From NCBI RefSeq assembly GCF_020567425.1, contig NZ_JAJCVJ010000003.1:186001-250000 (forward strand): a DNA stretch of 64,000 nt, written 5' to 3'. Shown here piece after piece: positions 17,289 through 25,090 of the stretch (positions are counted from its first letter, which is position 1; every line of letters begins with the position of its first letter). A model generated the notes under the pieces. The model did no database searches. It had not been told where the DNA came from and worked only from the letters and a program-made list of their open reading frames with translations. This DNA is from Salinirubrum litoreum (GTDB lineage Archaea; Halobacteriota; Halobacteria; Halobacteriales; Haloferacaceae). A program made the translations under genes and the position numbers.

Positions 17289-17416
17289 GGGTGGCTGTGT
17301 CCGGTCTACGTGGTATCGTGCTTCGCCGGGAATTAAATCTTGTGGCGCGTCAACAGTTGACACATCGCTGAAACCGGAGAGACCGAACCGCACCAATCGA
17401 CGGAGACGGACGAATT

Positions 17417-17426
17417 CTACCGGTAG
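17417..17426. promoter_or_regulatory. 10-bp palindrome in opp/SBP divergent promoter region
   Basis: CTACCGGTAG is perfectly self-complementary and lies about 35 nt upstream of the SBP TATA box in the divergent region between oppB and the SBP gene. It could be an operator; a 10-bp palindrome alone is weak evidence. Confidence 0.3.
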
Positions 17427-17448
17427 ACAGGTCAGAACCGGAATATGA

Positions 17449-17460
17449 GATAAATATAAG
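17449..17460 (+). promoter_or_regulatory. TATA box of the substrate-binding protein gene
   Basis: GATAAATATAAG is the clearest TATA element in the opp divergent region and is centred about 33 nt before the ATG at 17488. This gives a leader of only a few bases. Binding-protein genes usually need strong expression, which fits. Confidence 0.7.
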
Positions 17461-17487
17461 ACACGGTGTTGCAAAGCTGATCATGGT

Positions 17488-19269
17488 ATGCCAAGACATA
17501 GCTATATCGGTCACGACGAGTCGACCGAAACCACAGCACAGAATCGGAGTCGTCGATGGCTGATGAAGGCGGCCGGAGCGCTCGGACTCGGGGCGGTAAC
17601 GTCGCTCGCTGGCTGCAGCGGTGACGGTGGTGCCAACGTCTCGGATCTGACGGAGGTCCCGGAGATGGTCATGTGGGGACCGACTCCGGAGATGGGCACG
17701 GAGAACCAGACGGCCGAACTCGCCTTCGAGGCGATGGCCGAGGAACTCCCGCTCCCGATCACGTTCGAGGCGCGGCGACACAGCAGGAGTGTCGAGGACG
17801 CCTTCTTCAACCACGACTTCCACGCCTGGTACAGTATGTTCACGCTCAGGCCGGAACGGGTAGACCCACACGCGCTCCTCGTGAGCAACCTGATGTCGAA
17901 CGAGACGGCCTGTGGCTCGTTCAACATCAGCGAGTACGAGAACGAGACCGCACAGGAACTGTTCGAGGAGTCTGCCCGGACCCTCGACCGCGACGCGCGA
18001 CGCGAGGTCATCCACCGCATCCAGGACGAACTCGCGACCGTGGAGGGCGACATCCCGTTCAGTTCGGAGCGAGGCCTCGTCTTCCCCGTCTTCCCGCAAC
18101 TGTACAACAGCGCGCTGTTCGGGAACATCACCGAGACCAGCGGGCTCGGCATCCGTAACATCTGGACGTTCAACGAGTGTACCGTCGAGGGCGATCAGGG
18201 GACGATGATCGTCGTCCTCACCTCGGAGTCGGCGAATCTGAACCCGCTGATCTCCGAGGCCGGCAACCGGAGTGCCGTCAGGAACGTCTACGACAGCCTG
18301 ACGAAGATGGGTCCGGACGGCCAGCCGGAACCGTGGCTGGCGACCGACTGGGAGGCGTCGGAGGACAACCTCCAGTTCACGTTCAACATTCGGTCGGGCC
18401 ACTCGTTCCACGACGGCGAACCGCTCACCGCCGAGGACGTCCGGTTCTCCTACGAGTACCACGCCGAACACAGCCCCTTCTTCGGCGGTGCCGTCTCGAA
18501 CATCACCAGCGTCGAGGCCCCGGACGACACGACGGTCGTGTTCGGGCTCGAAGAGCCGTTCGCGCCGATCTTCACGCAGACGTTCAACCGGATTCCGATC
18601 CTCCCACAGCACATCTGGGAGAACGTCCCGGAGGACGTGGACGCACAGGAGGCCTTCGAGTGGTCGCCCACCGAGGAGGGCGCGTTCGTCGGGAGCGGAC
18701 ACATGGAGTTCGAGAACTGGCGACGCGGCTCGGAGATCGTCCTCAGCCGAAACGACGACCACTGGCGACCCGCCAACCTCGACGGGATCATCTTCAACGT
18801 CATCACCAACACCCAGGCGATCATCAGCGGGCTGGAACAGGGCGACTACCACCTCCTCTGGCAACTCAGCGGTGCCGATCCGACGACGCTCGTCGAGTTG
18901 GCCGAGAACAACGACAACCTCGAACTGGTCGAGGTGCTGAGCACGGGGAGCCGAGCGATGATCATGAACACGAAGTTCGGACCGTTCAGCTTCCCCGAGG
19001 TCCGGGCGGCCGTCGAGTCGGTCGTCCCGAAGGGTGTCATCAGAAACGAGGTCTGGGACGGACTCGCCGAGGAGGGGCACGGCCAGTACTCGCCGGCGGT
19101 CTCGTTCTGGCACAACCCCGACCAGAAGAAGTGGGGTGCAGAGTACACCGGCCGCGAGGAAGCGATCACCATGCTCGAGGAGCGTGGCTTCGTCTTCGAG
19201 AACGGGACGGCCTACTACCCCGACGGGGAGGCACCACCGGAGCAACTCGACGGGTACGGGTGCGAGTAG
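17488..19269 (+). CDS. Substrate-binding lipoprotein (SBP_bac_5 family), apparently circularly permuted
   Basis: A 593-residue Tat lipoprotein. SRRWLMKAAG is the twin-arginine motif and LAGC (Cys43) the lipobox. Residues about 60-215 look like the part normally C-terminal in peptide-binding proteins: a DPH...L segment, SEYENETAQELFEE, then DRDARREVIHRIQDEL. From about 238 the normal N-terminal part begins (TMIVVLTSESANLNPL, the PEPWLATDW segment, FHDGEPLTAEDV, then FEPF-type and RNDDHWRPANLD segments). The chain ends at the Y-x-G-R-E-E-A-x-x-M-L-E-E-R-G-F stage, exactly where ordinary members continue into what is found here at the N-terminus. It should feed the opp permease; the ligand is unknown. 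Confidence 0.9.
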   Translation: MPRHSYIGHDESTETTAQNRSRRWLMKAAGALGLGAVTSLAGCSGDGGANVSDLTEVPEMVMWGPTPEMGTENQTAELAFEAMAEELPLPITFEARRHSRSVEDAFFNHDFHAWYSMFTLRPERVDPHALLVSNLMSNETACGSFNISEYENETAQELFEESARTLDRDARREVIHRIQDELATVEGDIPFSSERGLVFPVFPQLYNSALFGNITETSGLGIRNIWTFNECTVEGDQGTMIVVLTSESANLNPLISEAGNRSAVRNVYDSLTKMGPDGQPEPWLATDWEASEDNLQFTFNIRSGHSFHDGEPLTAEDVRFSYEYHAEHSPFFGGAVSNITSVEAPDDTTVVFGLEEPFAPIFTQTFNRIPILPQHIWENVPEDVDAQEAFEWSPTEEGAFVGSGHMEFENWRRGSEIVLSRNDDHWRPANLDGIIFNVITNTQAIISGLEQGDYHLLWQLSGADPTTLVELAENNDNLELVEVLSTGSRAMIMNTKFGPFSFPEVRAAVESVVPKGVIRNEVWDGLAEEGHGQYSPAVSFWHNPDQKKWGAEYTGREEAITMLEERGFVFENGTAYYPDGEAPPEQLDGYGCE

Positions 19270-19345
19270 CGGCGACCCTCTACGTGTCGAACGCCTGCCG
19301 ATCCGACGTCGCCCCGGCTCGGACAGGTTCGACCGTCGGTCCGGC

Positions 19346-20845
19346 TCAGTTCTCTCCGACCCGCTCGGCGTACGCCAGTAGCATCTCCGCGTGAGACAGT
19401 TCACACTCGACCAGTCCACCGACCGTGTCGGTCCCGTCGACGACGAAGAACTCGTCTGCGCCCTCGCTGTTCTCGCCGTATCCCAGCCCGACGCCGTACA
19501 GCAGTGGAATCTCGAACTTCGTCCCGAAGACGGCCCACGGCACACCGCCGGCCGAGAACGGCCAGAGGGTCAGTTTCCTGTCGTGCCGCTCCACGACCGC
19601 CCGTACCGCGTCCACGAGATCCGAGTCGGGGTCGGTCTTACACCACGTGTGCTGACCGGACACGTCGAGGTCGACGTCCTCGAACCCGTGGTCGTCCAGG
19701 TGGTCGCGGAGTTGTCCTCTGACGACTGCGGGGTCGTACCCACGGGGCATGCGGAGGTCGAAGGTGGCGCGGCCGTCGCCGGGCATCGTGAACGGCTTCG
19801 TGTTCGTCCCCGGGCCGAGGTAGCCGGACGCGATCCCCTGGATGTTGAACGATTCGGGGCTGTAGAAGTGCTGGACGAACGCTTCGACGACGTCCTCCTG
19901 GAGGTCGTCTTTGAGACGGGAGACCTCGCCGTCACCACGACTCAGGCCGGGCAGGTGTCGCCAGAGTTCCGCGCGGGGCGTGTCGGTGTTCGCGTCGAGT
20001 TCGTCTACGAACGCCTCGATCTCGTCGCGTTCGGCTTCGGTCGGCGGGTCGTACTGATCGTAGTAGCCGTCGATCTCGATCTCGCGGCCGTTGTCGGCGG
20101 TGAGCGACGCGAGTGCGTCGACCAGCCGCCACGCGGGGCTGTCGACGGTGGCGTTGCTCATCGCGTGGATCGAGCCGCCCTCTGGTCCGTGTCCCCACGC
20201 CTCGCCCGAGACCTCCATATCGAAGTACAGCGCGGATTTGTACCCCAGCGAGCCCGTGACGTTGCCGTCACTGCCCTCGCCCGCGAGCGGACAGAGACAG
20301 GCGTCGGCCGCGTCGATCCGGTCTTCGTACTCGGCGAGCATGTCGTAGTAGTAGGGACTCCCGTTGATCTCCTCGGCTTCGAGCAGGAACATCACGTTCA
20401 CCGGGAGGTCGCCCAGCGCCGCCTTCGTCGCCGTCAGGGCGTTGAGCCAGGCGACGTAGGCTCCCTTGACCTTGACCGAGCCACGCCCGTAGATCACCCG
20501 CCCGTACTCGTCGTGGTCGACGAGTTCGCCGCCGAAGGGGTCGTAGGTCCAGTCGTCCTCGTCGCCGACCGGGCGCGTGTCCAACATCCCGTAGTTGACG
20601 ACCGTCGTGTCCGCGCCGGCGTCGTAGTAGCCCCAGACACCGGGTGCGCCGTCGGTCTCGACGAGTTCCGCCTCCTCACACCCGAGGTCGTCGAGGTACT
20701 CGACCATCAGCTCTGCAATCTCTCGCAGACCCTGGTGTTCCACGCTGACGCTCGGCTGCTGTACCGCACGCTGGATACGGGAGATGTGATCGTCGAGATC
20801 GGCTTCGATCTGCTCGCGAATCGCTTGGCTGGCTTCTGTCTGCAT
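19346..20845 (-). CDS. M20-family peptidase homologue with most metal ligands replaced
   Basis: A 499-residue protein with the M20 fold: a catalytic domain split by a lid domain (about 205-370). The closest layout I recognise is the CNDP dipeptidase group. The five usual di-zinc ligands are H, D, E/E, D and H. Here the GHLD position reads YGMLD (His to Met87), GRGSTDDKG reads GRGSVKVKG (Asp to Lys), the LLEAEEING acidic pair is kept, the next Asp position reads CLCPLAG, and the last His position reads VVDGTDT. So only the glutamates remain. Classical zinc peptidase activity is unlikely. It converges on the binding-protein gene and may bind or process an imported compound differently. Confidence 0.8.
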   Translation of the reverse strand: MQTEASQAIREQIEADLDDHISRIQRAVQQPSVSVEHQGLREIAELMVEYLDDLGCEEAELVETDGAPGVWGYYDAGADTTVVNYGMLDTRPVGDEDDWTYDPFGGELVDHDEYGRVIYGRGSVKVKGAYVAWLNALTATKAALGDLPVNVMFLLEAEEINGSPYYYDMLAEYEDRIDAADACLCPLAGEGSDGNVTGSLGYKSALYFDMEVSGEAWGHGPEGGSIHAMSNATVDSPAWRLVDALASLTADNGREIEIDGYYDQYDPPTEAERDEIEAFVDELDANTDTPRAELWRHLPGLSRGDGEVSRLKDDLQEDVVEAFVQHFYSPESFNIQGIASGYLGPGTNTKPFTMPGDGRATFDLRMPRGYDPAVVRGQLRDHLDDHGFEDVDLDVSGQHTWCKTDPDSDLVDAVRAVVERHDRKLTLWPFSAGGVPWAVFGTKFEIPLLYGVGLGYGENSEGADEFFVVDGTDTVGGLVECELSHAEMLLAYAERVGEN

Positions 20846-20957
20846 CGGCTCACCGTTGTCGACCCACCTACTAATCGTTACGCCTTGCGGGGGGTCACCA
20901 GTCGGAAGAGCAGCGCCGCTCTGGAGCGATCGAATCGGGAGTAGTCGACGCGCAGTC

Positions 20958-21971
20958 TCAGTCTTCTTCGGGACGCGACGCGAGCCTCGCCTGGTGGACG
21001 GACGGGTCGTTCACTTGATTCTGGAACCCGTCCGTGTGGCCCTCCGCGAGTCGCTCGACGTTCGCGGCGACGATGTCGGCGAGTCGGTCCCAGTGTCTGG
21101 GCGTGTGCCCGCCCATGTGCGGCGTGATGAGGACGTTTCCCATCTTCCAGAGCGGGTGGTCCGGCGGGAGCGGTTCGGGATCCGTGACGTCCATCGCCGC
21201 CCCGCTGATGTCCTCCTTCTGAATCGCCGCGAGCAGCGCGTCCGTATCGATCACCGGGCCGCGACACACGTTGACGATGTGTGCTCTCGGTGGCAACGTG
21301 TTCAACTCGGACTCGCCGATCAGGTGTCGTGTCGTCTCCGAGAGCGGGGTCGAGAGGACGAGATAGTCGGTTCGGGACAGCGCGTCGTGGAACGCCTCCT
21401 CGTCGAAGCCGATCACCTCGTCAGTCGGACCGCCCTTCTCCGGCGTGTACCGGACGCCGATGGAGTGGACGCCCATCCCCTCGAGTCGCTGGACGAACTC
21501 GGTCCCGATCGCGCCCAGTCCGACCACCGTCACCGTACTCCCGGTCAGTTCGCCCGCCTTGTAGTGTCGCCATTCGTCGTTCAGCTTCCGTCTCCAGCCC
21601 TCGTGGAGGTTTCTAGCGAACATGAGACAGTAGCCGAGCGCCTGTTCGGCGATCCCGGGGGCGTGGATCCCCGCGGCGTTCGCGAGGACGATGCCACGGT
21701 CGTCCATCTCGTCCACCGGGAGGTGGTTGTACCCCGACGAAGCGGCCACGAACAGTCGAAGCTCCTCTGCGTGATCCAGCAGATCCTCGGTCAAGGTGAC
21801 GCCGGTCGCCACGGAGGCTGATTCGATCAGTGATCGTTCTTGGGCGGGTGTTCGCGCGTGTGCGATGTCGTGATCGGGAAGTTTCTCGGCCAACGTGTCC
21901 GCATAAGCCTTCGTCGAGAGTCCTTCAGTGTTCTTCCGAAGTACGACGATGTCGGGGGTAAATCGAGTCAT
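20958..21971 (-). CDS. D-2-hydroxyacid dehydrogenase (NAD-dependent)
   Basis: A 337-residue protein with two Rossmann-type domains. The NAD-binding motif is VVGLGAIGTE (about 150-159). The catalytic triad is visible as NVCRGP (Arg), DPEPLP (Glu) and TPHMGG (His). The family interconverts D-2-hydroxyacids and 2-oxoacids; relatives are annotated as phosphoglycerate or glyoxylate/hydroxypyruvate reductases. The specific substrate cannot be read. It is divergent from the SDR at 22174 across an AT-rich palindromic region, so the two are probably co-regulated. The ATG at 21971 gives a normal N-terminal substrate-binding domain. Confidence 0.93.
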   Translation of the reverse strand: MTRFTPDIVVLRKNTEGLSTKAYADTLAEKLPDHDIAHARTPAQERSLIESASVATGVTLTEDLLDHAEELRLFVAASSGYNHLPVDEMDDRGIVLANAAGIHAPGIAEQALGYCLMFARNLHEGWRRKLNDEWRHYKAGELTGSTVTVVGLGAIGTEFVQRLEGMGVHSIGVRYTPEKGGPTDEVIGFDEEAFHDALSRTDYLVLSTPLSETTRHLIGESELNTLPPRAHIVNVCRGPVIDTDALLAAIQKEDISGAAMDVTDPEPLPPDHPLWKMGNVLITPHMGGHTPRHWDRLADIVAANVERLAEGHTDGFQNQVNDPSVHQARLASRPEED

Positions 21972-22052
21972 GGTTGGGCTTCGTGGTTGAATCTCCGACG
22001 ACCCGCAGCTACAACGAGTCGCGTCTTCGTACCACTGACCACTGTTTGGGCT

Positions 22053-22086
22053 GATATATATGCTTTGGAAAGATATCTGATATATC
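22053..22086. promoter_or_regulatory. AT-rich palindromic operator candidate between divergent genes
   Basis: Arms GATATAT (22053-22059) and ATATATC (22080-22086) flank a central GATATC (22072-22077). It is the only strongly AT-rich stretch in the 202-nt gap and lies about midway between the starts of the hydroxyacid dehydrogenase and SDR genes. It could be a regulator site for both promoters; the SDR gene has its own TATA-like GTTAAC near 22144. Confidence 0.45.
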
Positions 22087-22173
22087 GTCGAGAGGTCCTC
22101 TGCCCGCAGTGCAGGTGGCTCCCTGCTGCAGTACCCGGCACAGTTAACTCACTGCTCTCAGAAAATCGGGCGT

Positions 22174-22950
22174 ATGCGACTCGAAGGAATGCGTGCGCTC
22201 GTCACAGGCGGGGCCTCGGGTATCGGTCGTGGGATCGCAATCGAACTGGCCGAGGCGGGGGCGGATGTCGCCGTCGGTGACGTCCGAGAGGAACCGCTGA
22301 TGGACTTCAAAGAGACTCCGACTCACGAAAGAGTCGAGGAACTCGGTCGACGGGGGCTGTTCTACCAGACCGACGTCTCGGACGAAGCCGAAGTGGAAGC
22401 ACTCGTCGAGGCGACCGTCGACGAGTTCGGCGGCCTGGACATCCTGGTCAACAACGCCGGGACGAACATCGAAGGGAGCGTCGAACACCAGTCGTACGAA
22501 GACTGGCGGAAGGTACTCTCGGTCAATCTCGACGCTGTCTTCCTCTGTTCGAAGTACGCCATCCCGCATCTCCGAGCGAGCGACCGGGGCCGGATCGTCA
22601 ACATCTCCTCGCAGGTCGCGTTCGTCGCGTGGCCACGGAACGCGGCGTACGACACCTCGAAAGCCGCCGTCTCGCACCTGACTCGTCAGATGGCGGTCGA
22701 TCTGTCACCCGACGACGTCACGGTCAACGCGATCTGTCCCGGCCCGATCAAGACGAAGAAGATGAAAGAGAGCCTGGCCGACTTCGAGATCAAACACCGG
22801 TACGACGAGAAGGTCCTCACCTCGTTCGTCGGCGAACCGGAGGACATCGGCCAAGCCGCCGTCTTCCTCTGTAGCGACGCCGGTCGGTACGTCAACGGTC
22901 ACAACCTCGTCGTCGACGGCGGGTGGCTGGCGGGTGATTTTTTCGGGTAG
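22174..22950 (+). CDS. SDR-family oxidoreductase (FabG-like), paralogue of 7632 gene
   Basis: A 258-residue protein. GGASGIGRG, NNAG, NISSQVA and AYDTSKAA show an intact Ser-Tyr-Lys active site. It shares with the SDR at 7632 an acidic insertion after beta-2 and the run SKYAIPHL, so they are likely paralogues in one pathway. The C-terminus ends GDFFG after the usual VVDGGWLAG. It is divergent from a D-2-hydroxyacid dehydrogenase, which fits oxidation of neighbouring hydroxyl groups, although this is inference. A CAGTTAAC promoter element lies about 27-30 nt upstream. Confidence 0.92.
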   Translation: MRLEGMRALVTGGASGIGRGIAIELAEAGADVAVGDVREEPLMDFKETPTHERVEELGRRGLFYQTDVSDEAEVEALVEATVDEFGGLDILVNNAGTNIEGSVEHQSYEDWRKVLSVNLDAVFLCSKYAIPHLRASDRGRIVNISSQVAFVAWPRNAAYDTSKAAVSHLTRQMAVDLSPDDVTVNAICPGPIKTKKMKESLADFEIKHRYDEKVLTSFVGEPEDIGQAAVFLCSDAGRYVNGHNLVVDGGWLAGDFFG

Positions 22951-23039
22951 ACGACGGCGACGACCGAACACCGGTCGGATCCGCACCCGTCGCGGACGAC
23001 GAGGTACGGAGGCTCCTGACGCGGATGCTGCGGTGATGG

Positions 23040-24149
23040 CTACGCGGGCGCGGTGAACGTGAGGACGCGCCGAGGGTTCTCGACGACCAGTCGCCGCAGT
23101 GTCGCCTCGTCCATCCCGCGGGTGCGGAGTATCGGGAGGATGTTCTCCAAGATGTGTGCGTAGCCGTGCCCACCGTACTTCCGGAGGACCGTCTTGACGA
23201 ACACGTCGTGTGAGAGGAGCAGTCGGTCGTCGTAGCCCGACGAGACCATCTCCTCGACGTACCGAACCCGATCGAGATCGCTCGGTTGGGCGTCGTCGAC
23301 GATGGCGTGATACGCCTCGGGGTGGCCGAACAGATCGAACTCGACGTACGCGCCACGGTCGGCGATCTCCTTCTGGTAGGTCAGGTCCGACTCCAGCCAC
23401 TTCGACTGGTCGCGGTGGCAGATGATCACTCGGTCCGGCGGGAGCCCCTCCTCCTCGGCGATGTCGAGACACCACAGCGCCCGCTTCGAGGTCGGGTCCG
23501 CGTCGTCGCGGTGGAACGGCGTGTGGATCGACAGCGGGGCACCGGTTCGCCGTGCCGCACGGGCACCACCACGGATGCACTTCTCCTCTGCGGGGAGGAT
23601 TCGCTCGGACGCGCCGATCTCGCCGACGATCCCGGCTCGGACACCGGTGTCGTCGATCCCGGTGAGAACGTCGGCGACGAACTCGTCGGCGATCTCGTCG
23701 GCGTCCATCTCCGCGACGCGGTCCGGGTGGGAGTAGTGGACGTAGAACGCGGTCCCGTGGACGATCTGGACACCGGTCTCGCGGGCCACGCCGCGAACTC
23801 GCCGCGGGTCGCCGCCGACGTGCTTCGGCGTCACGTCGACGACCAGATCACCGCCGGCACGGGAGAAGTGCCCGAGTTCGTCGATCGCGTCCGCCAGCGA
23901 GTCGAGGCGGAGTGTCTCCTCGTGGCTGGTGAGGTTGTCACGCACCCAGGAGAGGTTCTCCAGGGTGATCGGCTCGCTGGCGGTGTGACGGTCGACGGCC
24001 GTGGACGGTCGGTCGAACTTGTCGGTGAAGTCGCCGAAGAGGTGCTCGTGCGGTAAGACCGGTCCGACCGACTCCGGATCGATCGGTCCCTCGACGGTGA
24101 CGATCGACCCCTCGTCGTCGCCGGGGTCGGCTCGCGGGAACAGCGTCAT
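23040..24149 (-). CDS. Phosphotriesterase-family hydrolase (lactonase-like), copy 2
   Basis: A 369-residue paralogue of the gene at 810-1889. The metal ligands appear complete: HEHLF near residue 34, GIVGEIGAS, LSIHTPFH, IICHRDQSKW and LLSHDVF. Both copies share DQSKW, FDLFGH and GGHGYAH. The N-terminus is about ten residues longer than copy 1. It follows the cyclase-family gene after only 7 nt on the same strand, so the two are almost certainly co-transcribed. Having two paralogues in one island suggests two chemically similar hydrolysis steps, or two stereoisomers or substrates. Confidence 0.87.
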   Translation of the reverse strand: MTLFPRADPGDDEGSIVTVEGPIDPESVGPVLPHEHLFGDFTDKFDRPSTAVDRHTASEPITLENLSWVRDNLTSHEETLRLDSLADAIDELGHFSRAGGDLVVDVTPKHVGGDPRRVRGVARETGVQIVHGTAFYVHYSHPDRVAEMDADEIADEFVADVLTGIDDTGVRAGIVGEIGASERILPAEEKCIRGGARAARRTGAPLSIHTPFHRDDADPTSKRALWCLDIAEEEGLPPDRVIICHRDQSKWLESDLTYQKEIADRGAYVEFDLFGHPEAYHAIVDDAQPSDLDRVRYVEEMVSSGYDDRLLLSHDVFVKTVLRKYGGHGYAHILENILPILRTRGMDEATLRRLVVENPRRVLTFTAPA

Positions 24150-24156
24150 CGCGACC

Positions 24157-24960
24157 TCACTCGCCGCCGTCCAGGATCGCGACGGGACGGACAGGTGACC
24201 CCGTCCCGTCGCGGATCTTCAGCGGAAACGCGGAGAACGTGAAGCGGTCGCCGGTCACCTTCCAGAGGTTGGCCATGTTCTCGTAGATCACGATCTCCTC
24301 GCGGGAGCACAGTGCGTGGATCGGGAAGTTGTAGTTGGGGTAGATGTTCGCCGGGTGGTCGACGCTGATCGAGTCGATGCCGATCGCCTTCGCCCCCTGG
24401 TCGACGAGGAACTCGCCTGCCGCCTCCTCGAGTCCGACGAACTTGCTCTCGTACCGGTGTTTCGCCTCCTTGTCCTCGAGCGAGTAGTTGTTTCGACGAT
24501 TGCCCGTCTCCAACAGGACGGTGTCGTCGTCCTCGATGGACAGTCCCTCGGCGTCCAGTTGCGCCTCGAGATCCGAGACCGTGATCGGGTCCGGATACTC
24601 GACGTCCGACAGATCGAGACAGATCGCCGACCCGTAGAACCAGTCGAGCGGCATCTCGTCGATCGACAGCTCCGAAGTCGGTTCGAGGTGATCGATCGAG
24701 TCGACGTGCGTCGGACCGTGTTCGCTGATCAGCAGGGTGCGGTTCATCGGCTGTTCCTCGTCGTACCCTTCACGCTGAGCGCGCAGGTGCCGGGTGACGT
24801 ACTCGGTCTCGCTGTCCATCCCCTTCTCTTCGAGTTCGGTCTTCACCTGGAACCCCCGGTCTTCGTGCGTGAGCGTGGTGAAAATTCGCGTGTCGTCGGC
24901 GGAGCCTGCGAGCGGCTGTCCTTCCTCTATGTGTCCGGAGAGGTCGATCAACTCTGGCAT
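24157..24960 (-). CDS. Cyclase-family hydrolase (kynurenine formamidase-like)
   Basis: A 267-residue protein of the metal-dependent cyclase/formamidase family. The defining H-x-G-T-H-x-D-x-P-x-H pattern is present as HGPTHVDSIDH (about 81-91), keeping every metal-binding residue while Gly and Pro are changed. Later, IDSISVDHPAN and FPIHALCSREEI correspond to the conserved second half. The family hydrolyses formamides, lactams or related amides. It is the first gene of a two-gene unit with the phosphotriesterase-family paralogue. A GAGTTAAGTAC promoter element (complement, about 24983-24993) precedes the ATG. Confidence 0.88.
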   Translation of the reverse strand: MPELIDLSGHIEEGQPLAGSADDTRIFTTLTHEDRGFQVKTELEEKGMDSETEYVTRHLRAQREGYDEEQPMNRTLLISEHGPTHVDSIDHLEPTSELSIDEMPLDWFYGSAICLDLSDVEYPDPITVSDLEAQLDAEGLSIEDDDTVLLETGNRRNNYSLEDKEAKHRYESKFVGLEEAAGEFLVDQGAKAIGIDSISVDHPANIYPNYNFPIHALCSREEIVIYENMANLWKVTGDRFTFSAFPLKIRDGTGSPVRPVAILDGGE

Positions 24961-25020
24961 ACGGATCGAACGTCACGAGGTGAGTACTTAACTCTGTACC
25001 CACCCCCCGGTCGGCCCAGC

Positions 25021-25090
25021 GAGTACGCCCTGCCAGTGGTCAGGCCTGACGAGTACGCCCTGCCAGTGGTCTCGCCTGACGATTACGCCC
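25021..25090. repeat. Tandem 30-bp repeat, 2.3 copies
   Basis: 25021-25050 and 25051-25080 are copies of a 30-nt unit starting GAGTACGCCCTGCCAGTGGT and differ at two positions. A third partial copy (25081-25090) starts GATTACGCCC and contains the stop codon of the minus-strand M19 gene (complement, 25083-25085). As with the arrays at 3901 and 9901, it sits at the 3' end of a minus-strand hydrolase gene. Confidence 0.88.

Noticed and set aside
17350-19545. A 731-codon minus-strand frame opposite the substrate-binding protein gene
   Set aside because: No family motif; composition is that of a shadow frame, and the plus strand encodes a clear Tat lipoprotein.
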